Of a stretch of DNA of 64,000 bases, positions 9,182-17,890 are shown piece after piece; within the stretch, counting starts at the first letter, position 1; each line of letters starts with the position of its first letter. The stretch comes from Bradyrhizobium ottawaense (GTDB lineage Bacteria; Pseudomonadota; Alphaproteobacteria; Rhizobiales; Xanthobacteraceae). The notes below the pieces were generated by a model. That model was not told the DNA's origin and searched no databases. It saw nothing but the letters and a program-made list of their open reading frames with translations. The stretch lies in contig NZ_CP029425.2 in the NCBI RefSeq assembly GCF_002278135.3, positions 2,766,001 to 2,830,000 on the forward strand. Reading direction: 5' to 3'. A program made the position numbers and the translations under genes.

Positions 9182-10561
9182 CTACTGATAAGTCGCCACG
9201 ATATCTGACACCGCGCGCTCAAGCTGCTGCGCGGTGGCGCATTGGCGCACGACCGTACAGAAGGTCGCATAGCGCGGCATCTCGGAATCGCCAAAGCCCC
9301 AGGCGAGCCGTCCTTCGGGATTGAGCCAGACCAGCCGCTTCGAGCGTTCGGAGATGCGGCGCAGGATGTCGGCACGCGGGTCGAGGTTGTTGCTGCGGGC
9401 ATCGCCGAGCACGATCACCGTGGTCTGCGGCGTCAGCGTGCTCATGAAGTCCTTCTCGAAATCGACCAGCGAAGAGCCGTAATCGGACGAGCCGAAGCCG
9501 ACCTTGGACATGATCTCGGCCATCGCCTCTTCCGGCGATTTCTTTTCCAGGATCTCGCTGACCTCGATCATGTGCGAGGAGAAGGCAAAGGAGCGGACGT
9601 CGTCGACCACCTCGTGCAGCGAGTGGATCAGCAGCAGGAAGAAATCGGAGACTTGCGCGACCGATCCTGAGACGTCGCAGAGCGCCACGATCTTCGGCCG
9701 GTCGCGATGCTTGCGCTTCCATGCGGTGAGGAAGGGCACGCCGCCCCAGGCCGCATTGCGGCGGAGTGTGCGGCGGACGTCGAGATGACCGCGGCGCTGG
9801 CGCTTGCGCGGCTTCGAATAGCGCTCGCGCAGGCGGCGCGCGATCTGGCGGATGAGGGCGCGCATCTCCGCGACCTGGCGCCGCTCGATGCGGGCGAGCG
9901 GCGCGTTGCGAAGGATCTCGTTGCGGAGATTTTCGGCCTCCTCGCGGGCGTAGAGCGCGAGCCCCTGCGAGACGGTGTCGCGCACCGCTTCGCGCAAGGC
10001 GTCGAGCGCGGCGCGCAGACGCTCGGCCAGTGCCGGGTTGGTCGCGGTCAGCGCGTCGAGATCGTCGCGCAGGCGCTGGAGGCCCATGGCATCGAGGATG
10101 CGGCTGGAAAAGATCCCGCGCTGGGTGGAATAGCGGATATCCGACAGGGAGGCCGTGCCGGAAGCGCTGGCAATCGCCGCTGCGATCGTGTTGCGGTCCT
10201 GCGACAGCAGCATCTGCGCGAGCGGGCCCAAGCCCTCGGGAGGCTGTCCTTCGCCCGCTTCGCTGGCCGAGCCGGAGGAGGGGGACTGATCCGGATCCTG
10301 CGAGGCGGTCTCCTCGCTGCCCGCTTCGGTCTGATCCTGTCGCGGCTCCGGCTGGCTGAAGAACAGATCAAAGCAGTCGGCGAGCGCGAGCTTCTCGTCC
10401 TGCGATTTGGCGAGCGTCAGAAGCAGCGCGTCGCGCAGGATGGTTCGATCGGAGAGGCCGACCTGCGCGACCGCGCGCATCGCATCGATGCTCTCGGCAG
10501 GCGAGACATGAACGCCGACGCCGCGTGCTGCCCGAAAGAAACGATGGAGGTTCTCGCGCAT
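9182..10561 (-). CDS. CoxE-like von Willebrand factor A domain protein
   Basis: A 459-residue protein with a charged, low-complexity segment near residues 70-110 (PEPRQDQ to GQPPEG), a helical middle and a C-terminal VWA domain with the MIDAS motif DVSGS. CoxE-type proteins work with a MoxR AAA+ ATPase as metal-dependent chaperones for cofactor insertion or complex assembly. The MoxR-type gene is immediately upstream, its stop only 5 nt from this ATG. The frame stays open far upstream into the moxR region, but that is an overlap artefact; the family N-terminus begins at MRENLHRFF. No carbon-monoxide dehydrogenase genes are in the window, so the client is unknown. Confidence 0.88.
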   Translation of the reverse strand: MRENLHRFFRAARGVGVHVSPAESIDAMRAVAQVGLSDRTILRDALLLTLAKSQDEKLALADCFDLFFSQPEPRQDQTEAGSEETASQDPDQSPSSGSASEAGEGQPPEGLGPLAQMLLSQDRNTIAAAIASASGTASLSDIRYSTQRGIFSSRILDAMGLQRLRDDLDALTATNPALAERLRAALDALREAVRDTVSQGLALYAREEAENLRNEILRNAPLARIERRQVAEMRALIRQIARRLRERYSKPRKRQRRGHLDVRRTLRRNAAWGGVPFLTAWKRKHRDRPKIVALCDVSGSVAQVSDFFLLLIHSLHEVVDDVRSFAFSSHMIEVSEILEKKSPEEAMAEIMSKVGFGSSDYGSSLVDFEKDFMSTLTPQTTVIVLGDARSNNLDPRADILRRISERSKRLVWLNPEGRLAWGFGDSEMPRYATFCTVVRQCATAQQLERAVSDIVATYQ

Positions 10562-10566
10562 CGGCG

Positions 10567-11514
10567 TCAACCGAAGACGTTGGACCGTGCCGCCTTGGCA
10601 ATGAAGGTCGTCACCTGCGGCGCTGCTGCCTCGATGTCGGCTTCGTATTTCAGCAGCACGTTGAGCGTGTCCTTGACGACCTCGGTATCGAGCTCCGTGG
10701 CCTGGAGCAGCACCAGGACACGCGCCCAGTCGATGGTCTCGCTGACCGAGGGCAGCTTCTTCAGATCCAGCGAGCGGATCTCGTGAATGAAGCCGACCAT
10801 CTGCCGGCGCAGTGCCTGCGAGATGCCGGGCACCCGGCTTTCGACGATGCGCTCCTCGAGCCGCTGCTCGGGGAAGCCGATATGCAGATGCAGGCAGCGA
10901 CGCTTCAGGGCGTCGCCGAGGTCGCGCTCGCTGTTGGAGGTGAGGATCACCGTCGGCGGCGTGATCGCCGAGACGGTGCCGAGCTCGGGGATCGTGACCT
11001 GGAAATCGGACAGGATCTCCAGCAGCAGCGATTCGAATTCGGCGTCCGACTTGTCGATCTCGTCGATCAGGAGCACGCAGCCGCCCGGCTGCTCCAGCGC
11101 CTGGAGCAAGGGGCGCGGCTCGACGAATTCCTTGGAGAAGAACACGTCGCCGAAATCGTGCAACTGGTCGAGCGCGGCGTGCAGCGTCTGCGCGCCGCCG
11201 AGGACTTCGCCGAGCTTGTCCTTGAGGATCTGCGTATAGAGGAGCTGCTTGGCGTATTTCCACTCGTAGAGCGCCTTGGCCTCGTCGAGACCCTCGTAGC
11301 ATTGCAGGCGGATCATCTTCATGCCGCGCCAGGCCGCGATCGCCTTGGCAAGCTCGGTCTTGCCGACGCCCGCGGGGCCCTCGACGAGGATCGGCTTCTC
11401 GATCTGCTGCGACAAATAGACGGCGGTCGCGATCTGCCGGCTCGCGATGTAGCCCTGCGCGGCGAGGCCGCTCTCCACTGCCTCGATCGAGGTCGAGGCC
11501 TTCTGATCAGCCAC
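10567..11514 (-). CDS. MoxR-type AAA+ ATPase
   Basis: This roughly 315-residue ATPase has Walker A GPAGVGKTEL, Walker B VLLIDEID, and sensor region TSNSERDLGDALKRRC, as in the MoxR/CoxD group. Together with the VWA protein downstream it should form a chaperone pair that remodels or matures a protein complex. The start is set at the GTG at 11514 (VADQKASTS), with GGGAG 12 nt upstream; the open frame extends about 94 codons further up but without family similarity. It is the first gene of a two-gene operon. Confidence 0.88.
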   Translation of the reverse strand: MADQKASTSIEAVESGLAAQGYIASRQIATAVYLSQQIEKPILVEGPAGVGKTELAKAIAAWRGMKMIRLQCYEGLDEAKALYEWKYAKQLLYTQILKDKLGEVLGGAQTLHAALDQLHDFGDVFFSKEFVEPRPLLQALEQPGGCVLLIDEIDKSDAEFESLLLEILSDFQVTIPELGTVSAITPPTVILTSNSERDLGDALKRRCLHLHIGFPEQRLEERIVESRVPGISQALRRQMVGFIHEIRSLDLKKLPSVSETIDWARVLVLLQATELDTEVVKDTLNVLLKYEADIEAAAPQVTTFIAKAARSNVFG

Positions 11515-11677
11515 GAAAGGGCGCTCCCAAAGGTCTTGCTTGGGGCTTGTTCTGCCTGCGTTCCCGGCAAAGAACAAGCCTCGTTTGGGAGGCATCAGAC
11601 CCGCACGGACGGCGCTTTTTCCGCTCGACGCAAATACGTGTCGGCGCGGATATTTGCGCGGCTCGCCGTTCGCGCGA

Positions 11678-11878
11678 TCAGTGCCGCAGCAGCTCCGGCT
11701 TGCGGATCGTCTGTCTGACCTCGGCGCCGCAATCGGCGCATTCATAGACAAAGTCGATCTTGGCAAGGCTCCAATGCGGCTCGACCTCGCGCACATACAT
11801 CGGCAGGAACCCCATGCATGCCGGGCAATTCACAGGCGCGATCTCGATGTCCTGATGATGCTGTACATAAGCTGGCAT
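11678..11878 (-). CDS. Small zinc-ribbon-like protein
   Basis: A 66-residue protein with two Cys pairs, CPAC and CADC, spaced like a zinc ribbon; the chain ends VRQTIRKPELLRH. GGAGAG lies just upstream of the ATG at 11878. It probably binds one Zn ion and may contact protein or nucleic acid. It is divergent from the quinone oxidoreductase gene and otherwise isolated. Confidence 0.7.
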   Translation of the reverse strand: MPAYVQHHQDIEIAPVNCPACMGFLPMYVREVEPHWSLAKIDFVYECADCGAEVRQTIRKPELLRH

Positions 11879-12101
11879 CTCGGCTCTCCTTCGCAGGCGA
11901 CAACCAAACCCCGCGCAGAAGCTACTGCCGGTCGCTCCAGGCACGTCATCAACTCTATCGAACGGAGATGGAACGGCGGACGTTTGTCGCGCGCTGTGAC
12001 ATTCTTGTTACGTGTCTGTACTGTAACGGGCGGACTGAGTGCCTATTTCTGCGGCCGATCCGGTTTTCGGAGCCTCAACCAACGATAAGGGAGTAACGCC
12101 C

Positions 12102-13076
12102 ATGACGCATGCCATTCGTTTTCACAAGACCGGCGGTCCGGAAGTCCTGGTCTGGGAGGAGGTCAGCGTCGGCAAGCCCGGACCGGGCGAAGCGCGCATC
12201 CGCCACACCGCCGTCGGCCTCAATTTCGTCGACATCTACAACCGCTCCGGCCTGTATCCGGCGCAACTGCCGAGCGGGCTCGGCAGCGAGGCCGCCGGTG
12301 TCGTCGAGGAGGTCGGGCCCGGTGTCACCGATCTAAAGCCGGGCGACCGTGTCGCTTATGGCGCCTCGCCGCTCGGCGCCTATTCCGAGGCGCGGCTGAT
12401 CCCCGCGGACCGCCTGCTGAAGCTGCCTGAGGGGGTCGACGACAGGACCGCGGCGGCGATGATGCTGAAGGGTCTCACCACGCAATATCTGATCCGGCAG
12501 ACCTATCGGGTGAAGGCGGGCGATACAATCCTGCTGCATGCCGCGGCCGGTGGCGTCGGTCTGATCCTGAGCCAGTGGGCCAAGCACCTCGGCGCGACCG
12601 TGATCGGCACCGTCAGCAACGACGAGAAGGCCAAGCTCGCGAAGGCGCATGGCTGCGACCACGTCATCATCTACACCCGCGAGGATTTCGTGAAGCGGGT
12701 CGACGAGATCACGGGCGGCAAGAAGGTCCCGGTGGTTTATGACTCCGTCGGCAAGGACACATTCCTGAAATCGCTGGATTGCCTCGCGCCGCTCGGCGTC
12801 GCCGCGCTGTTCGGTCAGTCCTCCGGCGCGGTCGAGCCGCTCAATCTCGGCCTGCTGGCCCAGAAGGGCTCGCTCTACGTCACGCGGCCGACATTGTTCA
12901 CCTACGCCGCCAAGCGCGAAAATCTGGTCGCGATGGCGAACGAGCTGTTCGACGTCGTCAAGTCCGGTGCGGTCAAGATCGAGGTGCACCAGACCTATCC
13001 GTTGAAGGACGCCGCCAAGGCGCATGCCGATCTCGCCGCACGCAAGACCACGGGATCGACCGTCCTTCTGGTGTGA
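12102..13076 (+). CDS. NADPH:quinone oxidoreductase (zinc-less MDR family)
   Basis: A 324-residue medium-chain reductase. It shows the GroES-like N-terminal half (GLNFVDIYNRSGLYP), GSEAAGVVEEVG, and the nucleotide-binding AAAGGVGLILSQWAK. The catalytic-zinc cysteines of alcohol dehydrogenases are missing, as in quinone reductases. It should reduce quinones with NADPH in the cytoplasm. The start at 12102 has AAGGGAG 9 nt upstream. Confidence 0.9.
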   Translation: MTHAIRFHKTGGPEVLVWEEVSVGKPGPGEARIRHTAVGLNFVDIYNRSGLYPAQLPSGLGSEAAGVVEEVGPGVTDLKPGDRVAYGASPLGAYSEARLIPADRLLKLPEGVDDRTAAAMMLKGLTTQYLIRQTYRVKAGDTILLHAAAGGVGLILSQWAKHLGATVIGTVSNDEKAKLAKAHGCDHVIIYTREDFVKRVDEITGGKKVPVVYDSVGKDTFLKSLDCLAPLGVAALFGQSSGAVEPLNLGLLAQKGSLYVTRPTLFTYAAKRENLVAMANELFDVVKSGAVKIEVHQTYPLKDAAKAHADLAARKTTGSTVLLV

Positions 13077-13090
13077 TGTCCGGGCCTGCG

Positions 13091-13366
13091 TCACGTCCGT
13101 TCATGCTTGCGCACATCGCGGGCGTGATCGAGGTGAATTGCTTGGAGGTCGACGTCTTCGGGCGGGATCCGGGGCAGGGCGGCCTCGGTCAGGATCGCCT
13201 CGGTGACGTCCTCGACCGAACTCCCGGCGATCTCGTGTATGAACGAGACATTCCGGTATTCGCCCGAGGCGATGCGGGAGATGACCTCACGCCTTGTGAT
13301 TTCGGGGTCGACGACCGCCTCGCGGCCCCGCCGTCCATAGTCGATCATCACGACGAAATATTGCAT
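13091..13366 (-). CDS. Conserved hypothetical protein (91 aa)
   Basis: The protein starts MQYFVVMIDYGRRGREAVVD and contains TRREVISRIASGEYRNVSF; it looks like a small mixed alpha/beta cytoplasmic protein. The ATG at 13366 is preferred over an upstream one at 13432 because the extra segment is basic and unlike the rest. No family recognised. It converges on the quinone reductase gene with a 14-bp gap. Confidence 0.6.
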   Translation of the reverse strand: MQYFVVMIDYGRRGREAVVDPEITRREVISRIASGEYRNVSFIHEIAGSSVEDVTEAILTEAALPRIPPEDVDLQAIHLDHARDVRKHERT

Positions 13367-13479
13367 CAAAACGACTCTGCCGCGCCCCCTATTGCGGGCG
13401 CGCGGCAGATTATTTCCGAAAAACAGAATCAAGTCAAGGCCGATTTCGAAAAAGCGAAATCGGCGGCCGTGCCGATGCC

Positions 13480-14088
13480 CTACTTGCCCTTCTTGCGGGG
13501 GCGCGCCGACTTGGCGCGCAGCCGCTCGAGTTGGCCCTTGGGCATGGACAGGCAGATCTCACCCACCCAATCGAGCTTCACGCCGACGATCGGCTTGGCG
13601 TTGAAGCTGGTGAGATTGACGACGGACGGGCTTTTCCCCCGCTCGATCGTTTTCAAATAACGCTCGCCGGTCTTGAGCCGGACCACGGCCTCCTCGCCGT
13701 AGAAGCTCGACAGCGGATGGCGCTGATCCTTGTAGACCACGATCACGTCGCCGCTCTCGTATTTGGGCAGCATCGAATCACCCACGATCTCGAAGGCGAC
13801 AGTCTCTTCCATGATCGGGAAGGGCAGCGCGATGTCGCCGAGACCCTCCGGGGGGACCTGCTCGTAATCGGGCTCGATCACGGCGCCGGCACCGACGCGG
13901 CCCATGATCGGCGCGAGATTGAGCTCGAGATATTCCATGATCGGAATGATTTCCGAGGCCTTCACCAGGCGTTCGCCGCCGAGGATCTCCGAGACCGCGC
14001 CGGGCCGCACGCCCATGGCCGCCGCGAGGCCGCCCTTGCTCTTGCCTGTCTTTTCCAGGCCCCGCTCGATCATTGCAACGTCCAACAT
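13480..14088 (-). CDS. XRE-HTH / S24-peptidase-fold repressor
   Basis: This 202-residue regulator has an N-terminal helix-turn-helix (KSKGGLAAAMGVRPGAVSEI) and a C-terminal LexA/CI-like S24 domain with the serine motif GDSMLPKYESGD and a Lys-containing strand (VVRLKTGERYLKT). Proteins of this design are phage-type or SOS-like repressors that may self-cleave. GAGGGAA precedes the ATG at 14088. It is divergent from a GcrA-family gene, with palindromic operator-like sequence between them, so it likely controls both directions. Confidence 0.85.
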   Translation of the reverse strand: MLDVAMIERGLEKTGKSKGGLAAAMGVRPGAVSEILGGERLVKASEIIPIMEYLELNLAPIMGRVGAGAVIEPDYEQVPPEGLGDIALPFPIMEETVAFEIVGDSMLPKYESGDVIVVYKDQRHPLSSFYGEEAVVRLKTGERYLKTIERGKSPSVVNLTSFNAKPIVGVKLDWVGEICLSMPKGQLERLRAKSARPRKKGK

Positions 14089-14126
14089 GGTGATTCCCTC
14101 GATTACCCATCGTCTCGCTCTTGTAA

Positions 14127-14139
14127 TCCGAAATTCGGA
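14127..14139. promoter_or_regulatory. Candidate operator, palindrome TCCGAA-A-TTCGGA
   Basis: Perfect 6-bp arms flank a single central base at 14133. A related imperfect half-repeat (TTCGGAATACCGGAA) lies at about 14183-14197. Both sit in the AT-rich gap between the S24 repressor and the GcrA-family gene, where an autoregulatory site is expected. Assignment to the repressor is inference. Confidence 0.55.
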
Positions 14140-14251
14140 ATTATTGCAATTATGAATATCAGAATTATCGCTTGACTTGTGCTTCGGAATACCGGAATGT
14201 CTGTTTCGCCCCGGTCGTGCGATCGGAGGAGACGCATCACAGGACAGCAGC

Positions 14252-14782
14252 ATGGAACCGGGTCATTGGCCGTCGGAGCACTCCGACGCGCTTCGCGACT
14301 ATTTTCTCAAAGGCATGTCTTATGCGGAAATCGGAAGGCAGATTAACGCAAGGTTTGGAACGGCTTACACGCGCAATGCGGTGATCGGCCGCGCCAAGCG
14401 GCTCGGGCTCGTCATGCCGGAATGGATCGTGAGCCCATCGGTCGCGCCATATTTGCCGGGTGAGGCCCCGGTTTCGCCGCGCCGCGCGGTGCTACCGAAT
14501 CTGAACGTGCCGCCGAAGTCCGCAATGAAGCCTGCGGTGCGGGTGAAGCTGCGCTGCGTCGGCGTTCAGCCGCGCCTGATCCAACTGGTGGACCTCGATC
14601 CGGCCGACTGCCGCTATCCCTATGGCGGCGACAAGGACGGGGAGGAGATCGCCTTCTGCGGCCATCCGCGCCAGCCGGGCTCCAGCTATTGCGCCCCGCA
14701 TGCGGGCCTGACGCGTCGCTCCGGGGCTGCGTCCGCCCGTGTCCCCGGTCCCGTCGTGCTGAAGCTGGTCTTCGCGGCCTGA
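14252..14782 (+). CDS. GcrA-family cell-cycle regulator
   Basis: A 176-residue protein. The N-terminal domain shows the GcrA pattern: Trp near the start, EIGRQINARF, then TRNAVIGRAKRLGL. The C-terminal domain has the Cys/His group CRYPYGG, FCGHP and YCAPH. In Caulobacter GcrA binds sigma70 and methylated GANTC sites. The pairing with an S24-type repressor suggests a paralogue, possibly of phage origin, rather than the master regulator. ATG at 14252 fits the family N-terminus. Confidence 0.85.
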   Translation: MEPGHWPSEHSDALRDYFLKGMSYAEIGRQINARFGTAYTRNAVIGRAKRLGLVMPEWIVSPSVAPYLPGEAPVSPRRAVLPNLNVPPKSAMKPAVRVKLRCVGVQPRLIQLVDLDPADCRYPYGGDKDGEEIAFCGHPRQPGSSYCAPHAGLTRRSGAASARVPGPVVLKLVFAA

Positions 14783-14824
14783 ACTCTCACCCGTTTCATC
14801 GTCGATTTCGCAAGGAGTATCCAA

Positions 14825-15400
14825 GTGGCTCGTGTCCGACGCAACAAGTCCTACAAATTGGCGCAGATCCACGACCGGCGGTCCCGCGACGTGCCATTCA
14901 ATGCCGAAGTGGCGGAGGTCGAGGTCGACAATCCGCTGGCGCTCGATGCTGGTGAGAAGATCGTGGCCATCCGGTCGATCCGTGGCGATCCGCTGGGACG
15001 GCTGCATGCACACCACCAGATCGATGAGGCGCAATTTCTCGGCGGGCGCGCCTTCCAGAACGATTGGGAGAGAGCGGAGCGGGGCCCTCAGGCGATGGAC
15101 CCGACCCGCGAATATGTCGATGGCGCGCGCACGCGCGAGCCGGTCACCGAGAGCCAGCGCCAGGCGGTGCTGCGGCTGAACCAGGTCGAGCGCGAACTCG
15201 GGACCGACGGCGCTGCGCTGGTGCACGACGTGCTGGTGCTGGGCCTGACCATGGATCAGATCGGGCAGCGTCGTGCTGTCCGTACGCAGCGCTGGAACGA
15301 CTATTTTGCGCGACGCTTTCGCGAGTGCCTCGACCGGCTGGCGCTGATCTACGGTTTTGCGACGGAAACGGGGACACGGCAGGCAGGGCGGCGCAGATGA
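14825..15400 (+). CDS. Hypothetical protein, probable HTH-containing
   Basis: A 191-residue basic protein starting with GTG, with AAGGAG 8 nt upstream. A helical C-terminal part (MDQIGQRRAVRTQRWNDYFA) looks DNA-binding and recalls the short HTH proteins that follow GcrA-like genes in this group. It lies 42 bp after the GcrA-family gene and is probably cotranscribed with it. Family name not certain. Confidence 0.6.
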   Translation: MARVRRNKSYKLAQIHDRRSRDVPFNAEVAEVEVDNPLALDAGEKIVAIRSIRGDPLGRLHAHHQIDEAQFLGGRAFQNDWERAERGPQAMDPTREYVDGARTREPVTESQRQAVLRLNQVERELGTDGAALVHDVLVLGLTMDQIGQRRAVRTQRWNDYFARRFRECLDRLALIYGFATETGTRQAGRRR

Positions 15401-15446
15401 CAACGGCACGCCTGCGGTTTGGGCCGCGGGCGCGCCAGTTTGCCGC

Positions 15447-15803
15447 TCACGGATGCGGGACGATCTGGTAGGGCGTCGAATAGGGTTCGACGCGGAGCGA
15501 GGCGTTGGCCAAAAGCCCGATCCTGGCGGTCGGCGCCTGCTGCAATTCACCGTTCGGGCCGCGATGCACGTTATATTGCCAGACCGTGAGATCGCCCTTC
15601 TGCGCCAGCGCGTGCGCAACCGCGCTCGCATCATTGCCGCCGAGCGCCTGAAGCTCCTCCGCCGACAACCCGACGACGATCTCGTCCTTGATGGTGACGA
15701 TCTTGAACAGGTTCATCTTGGTCTCCTGCGCCCATGCGCCTTGTATCGAGAGGGTGAAAAGCGCGACCGCGGCGCCCTTGATGAGATCGCAGCGAGAAAG
15801 CAT
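15447..15803 (-). CDS. Exported hypothetical protein
   Basis: A 118-residue protein with a signal peptide (hydrophobic GAAVALFTLSIQGAWAQ, AWA cleavage site) and a short mature domain ending in YQIVPHP. It is likely periplasmic. No family recognised. It converges on the preceding HTH-type gene. Confidence 0.6.
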   Translation of the reverse strand: MLSRCDLIKGAAVALFTLSIQGAWAQETKMNLFKIVTIKDEIVVGLSAEELQALGGNDASAVAHALAQKGDLTVWQYNVHRGPNGELQQAPTARIGLLANASLRVEPYSTPYQIVPHP

Positions 15804-16401
15804 GCCGTCGTCCTTTGGTGCTGAGGCGCGCCCGAATCGAAGAGTTTTCAGCCATGGCGCCCGTTGTCTGCGTGGCCGTGTCGCAACGGCTTGGTCGTTC
15901 GTTCATGGACAACGGTTCACCGGCGGAAACATATCCGGCTTGCGAGATCGATCGTTATTCTGCCGTTAATACAACCGCCGAGGTCGCACTCAACAATTAC
16001 GTGTAGGCACTGAGAAGGGCTCATTCGCAGCCGAATGTCCGTTCATATCGGAAACAAGCAGAAACGTTGTGCCGATCGACGGCGATTGGAGCTGCGTGCG
16101 TGATTGATGACGCTTCTTGACGCAGGTGGGTGACGGCGGTCGATATACCTGTTATCCGGAATTGCCGTGGTGCGATGCAGACGAAGCATCGCTTTAGGCA
16201 CTGTTGGGCTTGCCGGACGGGTTGTTCCTTGACATAATTGCAACCAGATGGTTGAGCCTGTCGTTTGGACATGTCATTCGGCGTGCCAACCCGCCGGGGC
16301 CACCCGGCCGAGAGTTCGTCGCCATGGGTCCTGTATGGCGTCTTGTTATGGCGTTCGGTTCTTGAGCGGGTCACGAAGCCGATGCTTGTCATAGGTGCGA
16401 G
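15804..16401. other. Intergenic region without a supported gene
   Basis: About 600 bp. Open frames in both strands lack ribosome sites, known motifs and consistent codon use. A promoter-like TTGACA occurs near 16229. Nothing else was seen. Confidence 0.4.
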
Positions 16402-16587
16402 ATGAAAAACCTCAATTTCGCGGCTGAACTGCACCTCAAGCTCGGCGCGCCGGCGAGCGGCACGGTCGAAAGCCTGCGCCTGCTCCGCGCGTTCCTGAAG
16501 CTCGCGCCTCGACAGCGTTTCGAGGTCATCAAGCTGGTCGAAGACCTCGCCACCGAAGAAATTCTGCCCGAGCACCCCTTGTCCTGA
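16402..16587 (+). CDS. Small conserved hypothetical protein (61 aa)
   Basis: A short helical protein, MKNLNFAAELHLKLGAP at the start and KLAPRQRFEVIKLVEDLA near the end. AGGTG precedes the ATG. The composition fits the host and the sequence looks like a conserved rhizobial small protein, but there is no functional clue. Confidence 0.5.
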   Translation: MKNLNFAAELHLKLGAPASGTVESLRLLRAFLKLAPRQRFEVIKLVEDLATEEILPEHPLS

Positions 16588-16742
16588 GCCCGGCCGAGCG
16601 CCGGCCTTACGCCGTCTCTCTCGTTTTCCCGTTCGTTTTCCCGCCGGAGCCGGACCGCCGGCGACGTTTCCACGCGGGCTGGCCGCTGGAAGGCGATCCG
16701 GCAAGTGTGGTATTCAATTGGGAAAACGGGAGGAGTGCGACC

Positions 16743-17084
16743 ATGATCGAACCGAAGCTCGAAGTTCCGGCCGAACTGCGCGACCTGGCCGAGAAGACAA
16801 TTGATCAGGCGGAGAAGGCATTCGGCATGTTTTTCGACGCCGCCACCAAATCGATGTCGTCCGTTCCAGGACCGGGGACGGAGGTGTCGAAGCAGGCGCT
16901 GGTTTTCACTGAGCAGAACATGAAGTCGGCCTTCGAGCATGCGCGCAAGCTGGTTCATGCCACCGACCTTCAGGAAGCGATGCGAATCCAGTCCGATTTC
17001 CTGCGCAGCCAATTCACCAGCGCCGGAGATCACATGCGCCAGATGACCGGCAGTCTCATGCAACAGGGCAAAGGGAAGTCCTGA
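16743..17084 (+). CDS. Phasin family protein
   Basis: A 113-residue, almost wholly helical amphipathic protein of the phasin family; typical pieces are FTEQNMKSAFEHARKLVHA and FLRSQFTSAGDHMRQM. Phasins coat polyhydroxybutyrate granules and control their size. The start at 16743 has GGAGGAG close upstream; the open frame 12 codons further up lacks similarity. No PHB synthesis gene is in the window. Confidence 0.85.
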   Translation: MIEPKLEVPAELRDLAEKTIDQAEKAFGMFFDAATKSMSSVPGPGTEVSKQALVFTEQNMKSAFEHARKLVHATDLQEAMRIQSDFLRSQFTSAGDHMRQMTGSLMQQGKGKS

Positions 17085-17270
17085 TTCTCCGCGCGCGCAG
17101 CATGCCCACAATTGAACTTGCGCGGCGTGGCGATCCGAACCTCGATGCCGGCTCAGATCTATGACGGGCCACCGAATGACCACATTCGCCGTCTGTCGTC
17201 CTTCTGCTGATCCCTGCCGGTCCTCCGGCGGGGATTTGCATGTGTGGCGAGCGTCGTGCTCGGCGTGCCA

Positions 17271-17588
17271 CTAGCGCAGCGAAGCGATGTAGGCCGCGAT
17301 GTCGCCGGCTTCGGTTCGGCTCAGGGGAAAATTCGGCATCTTCGGGTGGGGATCAAGCAGGAAGAAGGCGAGCCTCTCCGGACTGAAGTCCGGCCTGCGC
17401 GCGACGGAGGCAAAGGAGGGGACGTCAGCGCTCGCCTGGGTTTGGCCGTTCGCGACGACATGGCAGCTTGCGCACCAGCGTTTGGCGAGGTCCGCACCGT
17501 GTTCGGCATTGGCCGCGAGAGCCGACGATGTGCCGAAGCTCGAGGTTACGGCAAGCAGCAGGCAAATTCGTCTCAAATGCTGGTGCAT
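17271..17588 (-). CDS. Small soluble c-type cytochrome
   Basis: An approximately 105-residue exported class I cytochrome c. A signal peptide (RRICLLLAVTSSFGTSSALA) is followed by the haem attachment motif CASCH and a later Met-containing segment (HPKMPNFPLS) that supplies the sixth ligand. It would carry electrons in the periplasm. An in-frame ATG at 17606 is an alternative start. No oxidase or dehydrogenase partner is adjacent. Confidence 0.82.
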   Translation of the reverse strand: MHQHLRRICLLLAVTSSFGTSSALAANAEHGADLAKRWCASCHVVANGQTQASADVPSFASVARRPDFSPERLAFFLLDPHPKMPNFPLSRTEAGDIAAYIASLR

Positions 17589-17625
17589 AGGGTAACTTTC
17601 ATGCATCGATTAGCGGCCGCCATGC

Positions 17626-17814
17626 TTATCCGCAGCACGATCCCGGAAATTGCGAGAGATCAATCCGGGCGATGATCGACCGCAGCAGCTTGCGGGCCGA
17701 ACGATAGAGATGCCGTAGGAAAGCCGGCATCCTCGCCGCGGGCAGGCCAAGACTTCTCGTGAGACTTCTCGTATCGAGATTTCTCGTATCCAGACTTTCA
17801 ATGTAGTGCGACAC
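17626..17814 (-). CDS. Small basic hypothetical protein with internal repeat
   Basis: A 62-residue reading frame starting with GTG at 17814, four bases after GGAGAG. The N-terminal half contains short repeats (DTRNLDTRSLTRSL) that reflect a DNA repeat of the form ACTTCTCGT. The C-terminal half is a basic amphipathic helix resembling small DUF1127-like proteins. Coding status is probable but not proven. Confidence 0.4.
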   Translation of the reverse strand: MSHYIESLDTRNLDTRSLTRSLGLPAARMPAFLRHLYRSARKLLRSIIARIDLSQFPGSCCG

Positions 17815-17890
17815 GTGACTCTCCGAGGCTATATCGCCCTTTTATCCCGGCGCCTCGGAGCCGCCTTGATCTGCCGCAAAGCGTTCCGGG

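Noticed and set aside
10562..11302. N-terminal extension of the CoxE frame into moxR
   Set aside because: The frame is open by chance across moxR; the CoxE family N-terminus starts at 10561.
12333..13094. Minus-strand frame opposite the quinone reductase
   Set aside because: No ribosome site or motif; reductase on the plus strand is certain.
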